Of a DNA stretch of 64,000 nt, positions 1 to 10,776 are shown piece after piece. A program made the translations under genes and the position numbers. How positions within the stretch are numbered: the stretch's first letter is position 1; every line of letters starts with the position of its first letter. Source of the DNA: Carposina sasakii (taxonomy: Eukaryota > Arthropoda > Insecta > Lepidoptera > Carposinidae); the NCBI GenBank assembly GCA_014607495.2, contig CP053175.1, positions 5,952,001-6,016,000 on the forward strand, in the 5' to 3' direction. The notes below the pieces were generated by a model. That model searched no databases. It had not been told where the DNA came from and saw nothing but the letters and a program-made list of their open reading frames with translations.

Positions 1-95
1 TGTGTTCTTTGTATGACGTAGGCATCCTATAAGAAAGGATTTCTCGAAATTCCCACGGGAACGGCAGAAACGGGAATTCAATTAGTCGTGGGCGT
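1..95 (+). repeat. Family Q interspersed repeat, first copy
   Basis: This stretch matches 61770-61855 in the same orientation: both read 'TTGTATGACGTAGG', then a 'GGATTTC' core, then 'CACGGGAACGG'. It probably continues beyond the left edge of the window. I know this kind of sequence as a common lepidopteran dispersed repeat, but I cannot name its class. There is no coding potential. Confidence 0.7.
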
Positions 96-1610
96 CCTCT
101 AGTTCATACATAATAATTACCTACATTGAACAGTTAATCGCAAATTACAATACAATATGTTTCTTCTTGTAGTAATGTTCGCATTTATATTTAGGTACTT
201 AGGTAGTGCTTCAAATTGGACAATAAAATTTGATTGTTTATAGGTAGGTACACGGTTAAATTAATGGTTATCGTCCTAAGTCGTGGCAGTTGCGAATGAA
301 ATGACTATCAGTTATTTTAAAAGTAAATATTACCTTTAAATATGATTTGTAGTTACTACGTTAAATAGGCAACTAATTATCGAAAGAGTTCTAATTGTGA
401 TAGAGAAGACCATCAAATTAAATAACTTTTTTTTGTTGGTTTACAAATTTTTACCCAAATTTGATTTTCATAACAGAAGAATGAAAGAATACTCTGAAAC
501 CAGCAAGACTTGTCTTGAGCTTACACGAGTACAAAAACCATGTAAATATTTCCATTATCATATGAGTCCATGAAATATTTATCCATACATTGTACAAAAC
601 TGGTTTCAATTTTCTCCGCGAAATCAGAACGGTTACATTTTTTATAAGCTAAAGTTTACCGAGAACCATTTAGGTTCGCTGCCGTAGCAGTAAGAGAAAG
701 TTTCGCTACTGCATAATAGATGGCGCTGGGCGCCGCGTTTCGTGCCCAACTTGCTACTCCCGCATTTGTAGTATTGATTTTAACTTTATCTGTCTTGTTC
801 AAATTTAATATTGATTGTCTGGAGATATGTATATTTACAGAGTTCTGTTATCGTAAGATATTCACTGTTTTGCTGATAAAATGATGTTAGGCATCTTGTT
901 TTGAGTTGGAATTGTTACAGTATCACACTTAACTTGCCTATACATAGAAAATTAAATGTTTCAATGTTTTGCCCGAAATTCTTGGTAAGGTTATTTATTG
1001 GTGGAGTGTTTTCGAGAAATTACAATACCATCAATTAGCAATTCTTCAATGTATTATCTGAGTCGGAAACAGCTCCAATGATTTTCATGAAATTTCATCC
1101 AGGTAGGTCTTTATTTAGGTATCTGTAATGCTTAACTGTCACCATACCCCATCCTTTTACTGGTCGTGGTTAAGCTCGCTCAGCCTGTACAACCGCAGAC
1201 TGCGCCTTAAAGTTTGCACTGGTAATTGACGTTACGTTCTTCAGGATTTGTCCTTAGTTTTTGTGAAGGTATCAACGTCAGCCATGTTGCTTTGAATTGG
1301 ATGATTGCGCGGGAGTGGATGTTGGATTGTTTGTGTCAAGGTGACGACGTGCATAACCCGGGTTTGTCTGCCAGTGCCGATGTCGCTAGTGTTTACGTGA
1401 TTGTAGATAAATGGGAGCTATTTGTATTGGCTGGCACCAGATTTCGTTTCTTTCTGTCTCCTTACTAAAATTTGTGCCAGTGTATTGTTGGTGAGATCGT
1501 AAATACCGAAAAAGCGGTTTTTTGCTAAATTGAAAATGCAGTGATAAAGTGTTGTTTGTTAGTTGTTTTTTCAGTTACATCATAAGCTCTTACAACCGGG
1601 TTAAGCAGGA
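96..1610. other. AT-rich non-coding stretch, no gene seen
   Basis: No ORF with credible codon structure or recognisable protein is present. A small GC-rich patch at about 676-770 (containing GGCGCTGGGCGCCGCG) stands out against the AT-rich background. It lacks a convincing Inr/DPE pair, so I leave it unassigned. Confidence 0.5.
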
Positions 1611-1820
1611 GGTAGGCCTCCCCCAGGGCACGCCACAAGACTGCCATGGGGGTATTTGCCCATAGTCACCACGCTGGGCAGGCGTGTTGGTGACCGCAGT
1701 TTATATTTTGGACTATGTTGTCAATACGGGAGGTGCTGCTGCCCACTTCCCGGAAACCCTTTATCGCCTCGTACGATACCCACGGGCTGACATGGGGTGG
1801 TACGAATTCTACTCTGCCGC
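1611..1820 (-). mobile_element. Family A SINE-like element with LINE-type tail
   Basis: Read on the minus strand, this copy starts near 'CGGCAGAGTAGAATTCGTAC' and passes through 'CCCGTGGGTATCGTACGAGG'. It continues with 'GCCCAGCGTGGTGACTATGG' and ends in 'GCGTGCCCTGGGGGAGGCCT'. It is one of the most complete copies of a family also seen at 20.7, 21.4, 34.7, 36.3 and 53.0 kb. Its last about 45 bases are the coding tail of a LINE (compare 48150-48398), so the family is probably mobilised by that LINE. Confidence 0.75.
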
Positions 1821-2065
1821 TAGCTATATCATTATGTAAAATTGGTATTTACCTATATCTGTAGAAAAATCAAACAGTTTAAAAAGAATACAACCAGGGC
1901 GAAAAAATCAGGTCAAGGTACTCTGTATTGTTATCTTCTCCAAGGATCACTTGAGAAGGTTTGATTCGTATCTCATCGATTTTATATGAGCGAAAGATGC
2001 TTCGATATTGAGTATTCCGTGTTTTATTATTTTCTGCGGAGAACTATAATGTTCCTGTCGGCTTT

Positions 2066-2260
2066 ACTAGAATACATTAGCTGCATATTCCTTCTTGCAT
2101 ATTGTAAGAGTCAACTAATTACGGGGCGTTCTCTCAAGCAATGAGCTAGCAAGTTGTCAAGCCACTGATCTTTTACACCTGACCCCTCTATGCTAAACGC
2201 GGCTGTACGATCTTCTTAGTGATTGTACAGTTCTGGTAACCCATTTTTTGGGAACACTGC
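2066..2260 (+). repeat. Family C dispersed repeat, near full length
   Basis: Conserved blocks in order are 'GTAAGAGTCAACTAA', 'GAGCTAGCAA', 'TATGCTAAACGCGGCTGT' and 'CAGTTCTGGTAACCCATTTT', then 'GGGAACAC'. The same block order recurs at 47022, 49119 and 31301 (reversed). About 18 fragments lie in this window, which makes it the commonest repeat here. I see no terminal inverted repeats and no coding frame. It could be a SINE or a Helitron-type non-autonomous element. Confidence 0.75.
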
Positions 2261-2733
2261 CTTATCTAGGAAGGTAGGTATATGTATGTAACTCACTCTA
2301 ATGTCGCCGATAATCACTAACAATTTATTAAAGAGATTTATGTTGATAGCGTAGTTTAAATTAATACCTTTGTAGTAGGGTGCAGACTTACAGAGTTGAC
2401 TTCTGTGATTGTTCTAAATTGAGCCTTGTTTAAATTTTAATCGAAATGAACAAATCGGATCAAACGGACCGGCTCTTTGATTCATTTCCACGACGCCGAC
2501 TTGACAAAGCCGATTTGAAAATCTAATCTGTTTTGATGAGAAAAGTAAGGAAACTAACAGATCAATAGTCTCAGTTTTTCATAGGAGGATAAGAGGCGAA
2601 ATGATTTCCTTTACCGATGTACAAATGTGGAATAGTAAAACTGAAGATGCCCAAACCAAATATCATGATGTGGCCAATAGACAGTTGAACATTTTATGAA
2701 ATGATCAAATCTACGATATGGCCACACTACATA

Positions 2734-2950
2734 CACTGGAGAGCAAATAAACCGAGCCACCCGTCACCTTGGAACACTTAATTTGATTTTCTCAAAAAGT
2801 ATCAAACTTACAGCTAACAAACTTGTGCCTACAGAAAATGCATTTAATGACGAATAAAATGATTAGAAATTTAATTAAAAGTATCGTTAACTCACGTTGT
2901 AATTAAGAGTTCCAAGGTGACGGGTGGCTCGGTTTATTTGCTGTCCAGTG
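2734..2950. mobile_element. 217-bp Tc1/mariner-type MITE
   Basis: The left end 'CACTGGAGAGCAAATAAACC' is matched by the inverted right end 'GGTTTATTTGCTGTCCAGTG'. The inverted repeats extend about 45 bp inward (GAGCCACCCGTCACCTTGGA on the left). The element is flanked by TA on both sides, the target duplication of the Tc1/mariner superfamily. There is no ORF, so it is non-autonomous. Confidence 0.88.
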
Positions 2951-2952
2951 TA

Positions 2953-4390
2953 TTATGAATTTTCATTTCACACATTTTACTAAATATAATAGAAAATTTA
3001 ATTAAAGTGAGCACGTACAATTTCTACAACAGTTTTGATGTCAATTTACGTTCATTCACGAACTTGTGTCAATCAAAAGACGTTTATCCATGGCTGGGTA
3101 TAGTAAGGCTGTTTTTCAACCAGATATAATATGTGTGTGATCTTCACCAACCATATTTATATGGTCCATTCTGTCAAAGAAATATAAAACGCATCCAAAG
3201 TGACGTGGCACAGTGGAAAGGCAGCCTAAGGCTCCAGCCAGCTCTAACTGGTCCCATGTCGTGTTTCGTCTCGACAGCCTATTTGCTTAGACTAATTGAT
3301 TTATTAGGTAATCGAGTACATTGATAGTGAGACCAGACCTCTCGATAACTTAATTAGGCGATTAGGTCCTTGGCGAGAGTTTGATATGCATCTGACTTGT
3401 CTGGGTCAAGCTTTTGTGTCTCGGCGAAGATACTTGTGCAGACAAAATATGCGCTTAACCTCACGTCACGATATTATTGCGGTCCCAAACTAGGATTTGT
3501 TTGTTTTTGGTACCAGAAACTAGGAACGAATATTATTTATATTTGACTGTCTGATTTGAAGGAGTTAAACTCATGGACATAGCGAGGTACTCCAATGCTC
3601 ATGTGAAACTCAGAAAACAGCGTTCAAAACCATGTAAACTTAAGATTTTCCTTATATGCCCTCATATGCAAACTCTACTTCTCTGTTACCGTTCTGTTAT
3701 TAGTGCAGCAATCTTGTTGATAGATTTAAATTTTACTTGAACCGTATTGCAGATATTGAGATATGTGTGTGTGTAGTGTGTGTAATGTGTTAATGTATTA
3801 ATCTCTATGAAAGGGACATGATAGAGTTAGCATTTAGCTAACAAAATTACTATAGCTAGCTTACAAAGTGTTTACCTACATTCTTTTTGTCGTTTATTTT
3901 GCAAGTTTATAATGAGATTTCTTCATAGATTTCTTCGCCATTGCATACTTATACCATTTATCATTTTGCAAAGTTTTTTATAAACGAACTATCTTAATTA
4001 AGTTAACGATCATATTTTACCTTTTTATGAATGTTATTAGAAATTAAGGTAAGTTCTAAATTAGGGTTATTATGAAAGACGATCATTAAATTATTATTAA
4101 TGAATTGGACCGTCTAAAATAAGTAACTTTTTCATATTAAGTAAATAATAACATAATTATATTGAATATTTCTTTAAAGGCGTAATCATATTTAACATAA
4201 TACTTATTTACAAACCTACTATTTTTAAGATACTCATTTTCAAATCATTTTCTTGTTTAGGGTATTGAATTAATTGTGCATATTTCATATGTCTCTTGTT
4301 TGTGTGTTGTGATACATTTTTTTTTTATGTTGTCGTTAATTATAACTATATGTATAATGCAAATCCGTTATGGCAGTAAGTTAAGTCTTT
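2953..4390. other. Non-coding AT-rich stretch
   Basis: Nothing is recognisable beyond low-complexity sequence. There is an imperfect GT run near 3765-3785, and long AT-rich tracts from 3890 onward. A 63-codon frame at 3133 has no family resemblance and poor context. Confidence 0.5.
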
Positions 4391-4575
4391 ATCAAATCAA
4401 ATCAAAATAAATTTATTCATAACATTAGGCAAACAATAACTTAGTTAATTCCTTATCACTATTTAAAATTAAAACAGTGAAAAATATATTATGAAAACAT
4501 TTAAATGTTGTGAAATGGCCTCAGCTCAGCATATGCAGGTTATGAAGCCTGCGCTGATATTCTGCTGAGACCACT
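4391..4575. repeat. Dispersed-repeat fragment with hairpin
   Basis: The segment begins with 'ATCAAATCAAATCAAAATAA', a lead-in I recognise from dispersed repeats in moths. It contains an imperfect stem at 4518-4572: CTCAGCTCAGCATATGCAGG pairs in part with CCTGCGCTGATATTCTGCTG. The loop is TTATGAAG. It could be a repeat-derived hairpin; nothing shows that it is a microRNA. Confidence 0.4.
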
Positions 4576-4791
4576 GACATCCCAACCTAAATAATAAAAT
4601 TAAATAAAAGTGGACACAAATAACACAGATTACAAATAAATACACAAATATAATATACTTAATAAATACAAAAATACACTACATATATTAATGTTTTATA
4701 TTATAATACTAAACATATAATACATTTAATACAGAAAACACTAGCTCATAGATATAATATTCTATATAGTATATACACATACACACACATA

Positions 4792-4811
4792 ATATTATTA
4801 TTATTATTATT
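4792..4811. repeat. (ATT)n microsatellite
   Basis: A pure run of about seven ATT units within AT-rich DNA. Confidence 0.85.
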
Positions 4812-4897
4812 AGCTTTATGTACTCATATATTTCAAAGTACTGTGGATTTTGGTAAATAAATACAATAAAATACTATCTATTCGTATCTGTTTAGAA

Positions 4898-5286
4898 TAT
4901 ACCCTTAACGAAGGGTGGCAAAGAACTCTATACATCAGATAAAGTAAGTTTATGCCAAGAAAATGCTGGGTATTGATGTAAATTAAAAAAAAAATTATCG
5001 TTCGAAATTTATAGTGTTCAGTGTTTATGCTAGTTTTTTCAGACAGATATTAATTATTTCTCATGAAAAAATCTTTCTACGCGCGTCTATGTGCATTTAT
5101 GCAAAAAAAACGCAGTCTATTTACTCAACTTTGGACCCTAATATCTTGGGAACCGGACACTTCCCAGGTGCATACCTTCCATGGAGAAAAACTGTGTAAC
5201 TATGTTAAGTCACTATATTGTCTTATGTTTGTGTGTATACAAGAAAAAATGATCGTGATGATGAGGAGATTCCGTAGTTTTCGGCT
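4898..5286 (+). mobile_element. Family E MITE, truncated copy
   Basis: Collinear with 40774-41136. Shared blocks are 'CCCTTAACGAAGGGTGGC', 'AAAGTAAGTTTATGCCAA', 'CGCGCGTCTATGTGCATTTA', 'AACTTTGGACCCTAATAT' and 'ATGAGGAGATTCCGTAGTTT'. The outer terminal repeats present in the 40.8-kb copy are missing here. Small ORFs across it are chance frames in the repeat. Confidence 0.75.
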
Positions 5287-5392
5287 GTAGGTATATATAT
5301 TTATACATATTTAGGACTGCAGGATCACGATCATTCAGTATATCGCGGCCAGGTGTAAAAGATCATGAGTACGTTCCTTAGTCGACTCTTAT

Positions 5393-5491
5393 ATCTGTCC
5401 TCGCTAATGCTTAATGTGGCGGCGGGCTCTCCTTTACGATTCTGCACTTCTGGATACCCCTTTTCACCCCGGTACACAGCCGAGGGTATAT
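5393..5491 (+). repeat. Family C fragment
   Basis: It carries the 'CTGTCCTCGCTAATGCTTAA' to 'CGGTACACAGCCG' part of family C. Just upstream (5367-5395) the 'CCTTAGTCGACTCTTAT' block lies in the opposite orientation, so this copy is rearranged or two fragments are joined. Confidence 0.65.
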
Positions 5492-5756
5492 GTATGTATG
5501 TATAGGTATGTATAAACACCGGTGGACACGTGAATAATAATTGATGAGCATCTTGCTTGTCGGCAGTATATCATGGTGCGGCGGGTAGTCGCTTAAGTGA
5601 TGTATTGGGCGGGTAATTGGGGGTAGGGTTGTCGATTCGGTGCCTGCCCGGGCTATTTATGTGGCTTTAATATTGTTTGGTCAATTTAACGAAATAATGG
5701 CGTAAATGTACAGTTGTAAGGATTTTTTTTATATCATGTCTAATGTATATGAATAT

Positions 5757-5848
5757 ACTCACGGCTGCGTTCCCAAAATGAGGTATTCAAAACTGCAGGA
5801 TCGCAAAGAACATCCAACAGCCACGTTTAGTTTAACGAGGACAGATAA
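5757..5848 (-). repeat. Family C fragment
   Basis: Reverse orientation: 'CACGGCTGCGTTCCCAAAAT', 'CTGCAGGATCGCAAAG', 'CAGCCACGTTTAGTTTAACG'. The 60-codon ORF that covers it is a chance reading of the repeat. Confidence 0.7.
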
Positions 5849-7367
5849 TATTTTAATAAAGTATTTAAGAATTACACTCATATCTTGATAGTGTATAAAG
5901 TGGTGTGATATATTCCGCAAAAATTACATTTTTTTAATGTAACGTGAAAGTGTCATCCCACTGCTGGGTAAAAGACTCCTTTTAAGTCCACACGTTTAGG
6001 TTTTTTGCTAACTCCGTCCACTTTGGCAGAAACTTATCAAGGTCTTCCCGCCCTCTCCGTTTTGCCCTGCCCCTACCCTGGTTAAAATAGCTGGGAATAA
6101 TTAACTTTAAATGTGGTACTCGTAAAGCTGGCAACCCTGACTGACTTCCGTTATCGGGGAATTTTCCAAGTACCTGTATAGCAAATATGGTTATCTAAAG
6201 TAAATAGTGGTAAATTCTGTAGCTTGTAGGCCGAATACGAGATAATAAGCTTATTTTGTGAAATTATGTCCGCTTGTATAGTTCTTTGTGAGACTAGGCT
6301 ATCTATGTTAAGTCTAAAGTATTTACTGCATTACTTACATGTGATGATGTATGTACTTAAGCTCCTGTATCCCCTATATGTGGCAAAGGGCATTCACAAC
6401 TCTCCGCCATCCTGTTGGATCTTGAGCTTCGCGCATTAATTCGCCTGGTAACTTTACATGTAAAGTATTTATGCATAAATACTTACGAGTAGTCATGCCC
6501 ACTGAAGAAAGAACCCCAGTGAAGTTGTGTAGAGGTGTGCAAATAACACACCCACTTTCCATCTATCAGTCTATTTTCAAGTCTCACGTGGTTAGGGGTG
6601 ACCCTACCACTTTATCCCGTAAACATCAGGTACTTCCTGAAAATGATATAAAAGGGTTCCGTGATAGTACCTAATGGGGAAAAATACGCTAGCAGAACCT
6701 ACTAGTAAAATAATAATTGGCTAAGTACCTCTTTAAAAATACATTTGGGAAACACAAAGAGATATATTTCGCAGTAACGCGAAAAAGGCGTGTCTCGACC
6801 AAAGATAAAAACACGCTTTGAGCTGATAATGGAGCTTAATTCTCATTTACAATGAATAGGCAAGATCGCCTTTCTTTCTAGGCTCGAAGTAGCGACAGGA
6901 GATGCTATAGTTAATAAATCTACGCGGCGTAGAATGTACCAATCACTGGCCTATCTTCCTCTATCTTTTAACCCGTGACACTATTTTGGGCAAACGATGG
7001 CTGTGAACAGGAATAGCTGATTATATCTCAGGTAGCTACCTAAGTGGTACCTACATGTTATCGGTCAGTACCTGTCTATAGCAGGATTAAGTAAAGTAGG
7101 TAGACGAGATTGGTTCGTTTACAAATAAAATAAAATTATGCACTTATAGAATATTTAACTAAGTATATATATATATATTTAATTTCTAGTGTATATTTAG
7201 AAATCTTTCAAATCCAGGACAAAAAATAATAGCTGAACAAGACTGCTTGTCTTCCCACAGTCGTGTGAGAATGGTTATCTTGTTATAGAAATAGCAGGAG
7301 ATCCGGGGTATACCATTTTATATTCAGGGAATTAAGCTTACCACAAGAATATTGTGTCTTACATATG
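5849..7367. other. Non-coding, with weak repeat traces
   Basis: About 5956-6080 reads 'CACTGCTGGGTAAAAGACTC' followed by 'TCCGTCCACTTTGGCAGAA', a motif set seen in lepidopteran dispersed repeats and echoed at 49475. From 6468 to 6620 there is a family R copy, listed separately. A TA dinucleotide run lies near 7165. I found no gene. Confidence 0.5.
6468..6620 (+). repeat. Family R repeat, first copy
   Basis: The block 'GAGGTGTGCAAATAACACAC' followed by 'CTCACGTGGTTAGGG' is matched at 47725-47785 in the same orientation. Divergence between the copies is considerable, so both are old. Confidence 0.55.
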
Positions 7368-7650
7368 ATGATGATGATCTCCGACCGTATTTCGGCCAAG
7401 GTGACCAATCTCTACGGAGATTGGCCAGGTACGCAGGAGATATTATAGTGTACAGGTGTGTGCGCAAACACAGATGCACTCTCTATTCCCTCACTCTCAT
7501 AGTCCGATGGGACGGAAAGCCGACACGACCGGAGAGAGATCCAGGCGCAGGACCGGACGGTTTTACGTGCTTTCCGAGGCACGAGCTAAGTGACAATTTT
7601 ACAACATTAAAATCTGTACATGAAATAAATTCATTGGTACATATATTGGT
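7368..7650 (+). repeat. Abundant lepidopteran dispersed repeat (rain of GC-rich blocks)
   Basis: The sequence runs 'GATGATGATCTCCGACCGTA', 'CTACGGAGATTGGCCAGG', 'GTGTGTGCGCAAACACAG', 'CTCATAGTCCGATGGGACGG' and 'ACGTGCTTTCCGAGGCACG'. I recognise this order of blocks as a frequent repeat in butterfly and moth genomes. The 100-codon ORF (7352-7654) translates the repeat and resembles no protein I know. A related 3' portion ('GTGACAATT...AACATTAAAATCTGTACATG') occurs at 37540-37575. Confidence 0.65.
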
Positions 7651-8435
7651 ATAGTAAGTAGCAGAGTATCCACGACATTGCTCTGCTCTGAATTGTATTA
7701 TTAATCCCATACCTTAAAACCTTCTTGAAACAATCTGTCTTGATCATCATGCAAAACAGATTAGTAGGTACGTAAAACATTTGTAAAAGATTGATAAAAC
7801 CCGGTTCATTCCGGTGTCAGTCGGATCACCTCTAGTCGATGTGTTCAACTGACATGGCAAGGTCAGTATAGGGTCCATTTTCTAAGAATAGCATGTCGAG
7901 ACACGTGACTATAATAAATAAACATATATATGCGCTATAGTCTTGTCTGTCTTGCCAAAAAGGCGTAGCCTATAAGAATAAAAGGCATCTCGTGGCTACG
8001 TTTAACAGGGTCAATTAAAAAGGCCCTACAGCTATTCTGAGCATAGGGGCAAGTTTTGTGATGAAAGATCAGTTACAGTGAGTGGCTTACAGACAGTCCC
8101 TAATTTTCTTAGTCAACTCTTGCATGCATGGTAGGAGATGCAGCTGAATGTATTTACTGGTTGAGGCCAGGATTTTTTCATTTCAGCGTTGATGCACTGG
8201 TTTTCTATATCGAACATCCTGATTAATAACTTCAGTGCTGATACCCTGGTTTCTAACACCCAGTTATAATTTTTATCCTAAATTTCTAATATCCTAAGTT
8301 GATCGTTTAATCTTTAAACATAGTGCTGAGGGATTCAGCTTTGTTTGCCGAGATTTGGCTAGTGTATAGCTATGGGGATGAAGAATAACGTTGCCAATAT
8401 GTAATTTAGAAAAGAGATGGTAAAATTCGTCATCC
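7651..8435. other. Non-coding; small family C scrap
   Basis: A reversed scrap of family C ('CTTAGTCAACTCTTGCATG', 'GTAGGAGATGCAGCTGA') lies at 8107-8152. The rest shows no gene or structure that I can support. Confidence 0.45.
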
Positions 8436-8443
8436 GAGTAATT

Positions 8444-8550
8444 GACCCGGTGGCTTAGTGGTTATAGCGGCTGGCACGGTTTGCTGTGGTCGTGGGTTCG
8501 ATTCCCACTCGAGTGAAGAGTTTTTTCCATTTTATTTATTAATAATTTTA
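8444..8550 (+). mobile_element. tRNA-headed short SINE, older copy
   Basis: It begins with a tRNA-like acceptor 'GACCCGG' and an A-box-like 'TGGCTTAGTGG', and has a B-box 'GGTTCGATTCC'. The tail is 'TTTTTTCCATTTTATTTATT'. The same head, the same nine bases before it ('GAGTAATT') and the same tail occur at 52169-52279, so it is a SINE family and not a tRNA gene. The acceptor 3' side (ACTCGAG) no longer pairs well. No clear target duplication was found. Confidence 0.75.
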
Positions 8551-8806
8551 TCCTAAATGTTTGAACCCCTTTAGCTTTTCTCCTTATTTGTATATTGTAA
8601 CTTATTTTAATTGAAAAGTTCGAGTTGAATCCTCGGTTTGATTGAGGTTTTGATGAAATATAAACAATCATTATTTCACAGTTTAACGGATATAAAATTG
8701 TTATATTTAAATGGTTACTGTTAGCGCTAATATTCTTCGTTTGCGCATAGGTAATAGATTTTGTCATAGATATAATTTTCACACCTCGGTTATTTATTAC
8801 CTATAA

Positions 8807-8832
8807 TAGTCCGGGAGGTAGCGTTGCATTTT
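8807..8832 (+). repeat. Left terminal inverted repeat of the foldback transposon
   Basis: 26 bp identical (inverted) to 12833-12858. Inward of this the two ends share only scattered identity for about 95 bp (for example GGCCGATCGATT against GGTCGATTGATT). They coincide again at a CGTCAGCAG motif placed 97 bp from each end. Confidence 0.85.
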
Positions 8833-8903
8833 TGATGGTGATTTTAGGCCGATCGATTTTGAGTGCAATTGATAGTTTAGATGAGGACATCAATTGAATT
8901 GAG

Positions 8904-9219
8904 CGTCAGCAGGCGCACTCAGGGTGGGGCGAGTGGGGAGAGAATTTCAAGTATGTCAAAAAAAAAAATCCAAAAATTATTTCTGTTCGTCCGAAAATTT
9001 GCACATCAGTAGTTTTAACAATAATAATAATTATAGAAACCGTCAGCTGTGAAGAAAATGGCGGGTTGTACGTCAGCAGGTTATATATACCTATATTAAA
9101 AATAATTATTTTCATTTCATTTCCGGTCGAATGAAACTGATACAGGTTATTCTTTATGCTATAAAAATGATAAAAAAAAGCGTCAGCAGATCTATCGATA
9201 GGGGTAAAATCGTCAGCAA
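8904..9219 (+). repeat. Subterminal CGTCAGCAG motif cluster, left end
   Basis: Perfect CGTCAGCAG at 8904, 9071 and 9181, and a one-base variant CGTCAGCAA at 9211. The mirrors on the other arm (CTGCTGACG) are at 12753, 12594 and 12484, with the variant at 12455. Repeated subterminal motifs of this type are commonly transposase-binding sites; that role is inferred here. Confidence 0.65.
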
Positions 9220-9933
9220 GGGGATTATATGTGCCGAGCAGGTATTCAATCCGAGTATGCATTAACCATCTATATTATTCAACTGACGACCTTCTCCCTG
9301 TCAATTACTCTGCTGATTCTTTTCTTCATTATATACATTGTTCAAATTATGCTTACGATCAATTTTCAAGCGACCTGAAATCAATTTGATTATAAAAATT
9401 CTCATTTTTTAGTCCAGTCAAATTAGCTACAAAAATAGGGGTAAGGTTACATTAATTCGCACCTTGCTAAAAATTTGCATGAATGTTGGGAACACCATTA
9501 CATACAATTTGTCAATTATCCACATCAATCCAATGTGTGGAAAAATTTTTATTGAAGGTCAAATGTTGCAAAAATCGGTTTTTTGAGTTTTCCAGCTAAA
9601 CGGTAAGTTCTATCATGAAAATAGGTGAGACAAAAATTATTCATCATCCAATTATCTACAAAAATTGTTCATACACTTTTTTTTCCTAAGAATCGCCATT
9701 TCGGAGATATAGCGATGCAAAATGTTGAAAAAGTTGTGTTATTCATAATATGCACACGTTTCCGCGCCACCCGTGAGGTAGTGTACCAGACGCGTTTTTT
9801 TACGTGGTTTCCCCGGTAGGCCTATTCCACGATCTATTGTGGTTCTGTTGAGTTAAAAAACTATTTTATTAAATTTAAAATGGTACTATAGTAAATGACA
9901 AGAGCGGTGTAAGTAATGAGTAAATTGAAAAAA

Positions 9934-10776
9934 TTATTCGTCTGATAGATACTCGTTTAATGGAACATAATCCATACTGTCTTGCACTTCTTCTCCTTCT
10001 TCTTCTTCTTCTTCCTGCTGGGTACAAATAAATTGTTCAAAGAGCGATGCATCAGATGTCTCCTCGCCTATATCGTAAGAATCCTCTTCTTCTGGCGATT
10101 GAACATTGGAGCACGATTGGCCTCGACAACTGATACATGCTAATGAACAAAACAACCCAACTTTTTTACAGCCGCATTTAGCATTACACCCCGTTTTGCA
10201 ATTGCAAAAAATTGAATTGAGGAGTTTTTCCGGTGCAGGAGGGAGTAAAGTCTGAACTGGTTCCAATATATTGTCAATTAACTTCCAACCCCAGTCTTCT
10301 GGGTTTAGTTTATTACCGAGCCATACTTGAACTTGATAATATACCCGAAATAGATGTTGATAAGCAGAAGCAGAGGTTGGAGGAAGACAAGCTAATTGTA
10401 CTTGTTTTTTTTTATGCGTATTTTTTGCAAAAGATAAGTATCGAAACTTATCTAAGCACGTAATTTTTTTTGGAGCTCCGTAAACGGAAAGAAGAAAGCG
10501 AATTCCGTTGGTGATTACAGCTTGTGGAGTAGAGGTACTTTCTTTGAAAACGTCAGCACAATCAACTAAATCTTGTCTCTCAAACAATTTCAAAACTGAT
10601 TTTTTACCTCTCCTGAAAAATGCTGATGTCGTGTCGCAACCAGTTACTGCATGTAGAAATAAGATATGATTTTGGCATTTTGAAAAAGCAGATAAACTCT
10701 TGGATGAATATATTTTTGATTGTTGTTCAGCTTTCCCAGGTTTTAAAAAATAAATAATTTTTTCGGTTGGCGTTCG
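9934..10776 (-). pseudogene. Truncated transposase/nuclease copy, left arm
   Basis: The minus-strand frame encodes 280 residues from 'RTPTEK' to 'NEYLSDE', identical to the right-arm copy. It contains 'HAVTGCDTTSAFF', which fits the GCDT-type loop of XPG/FEN nucleases. A cysteine-rich CNC...CKTGC...CGCKK cluster lies near two-thirds of the length, and a glutamate-rich acidic tail follows. The QADNDADVLI segment found in the other copy is missing. The open frame runs on from 10830 through the antisense of the spacer, but those 18 residues are not homologous to anything. This copy cannot make the full protein. Confidence 0.75.

Noticed and set aside
7352..7654. 100-codon ORF as a gene
   Set aside because: It is the translation of a common dispersed repeat, with no conserved domain.
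8906..9262. 118-codon ORF, with a mirrored 125-codon ORF at 12411-12788
   Set aside because: They lie in the subterminal non-coding part of the foldback element, cross its CGTCAGCAG motifs and poly-A/T tracts, and show no domain.
10233..10463. 76-codon ORF and its mirror at 11210-11440
   Set aside because: Both are antisense shadows of the transposase coding sequence in the two palindrome arms.
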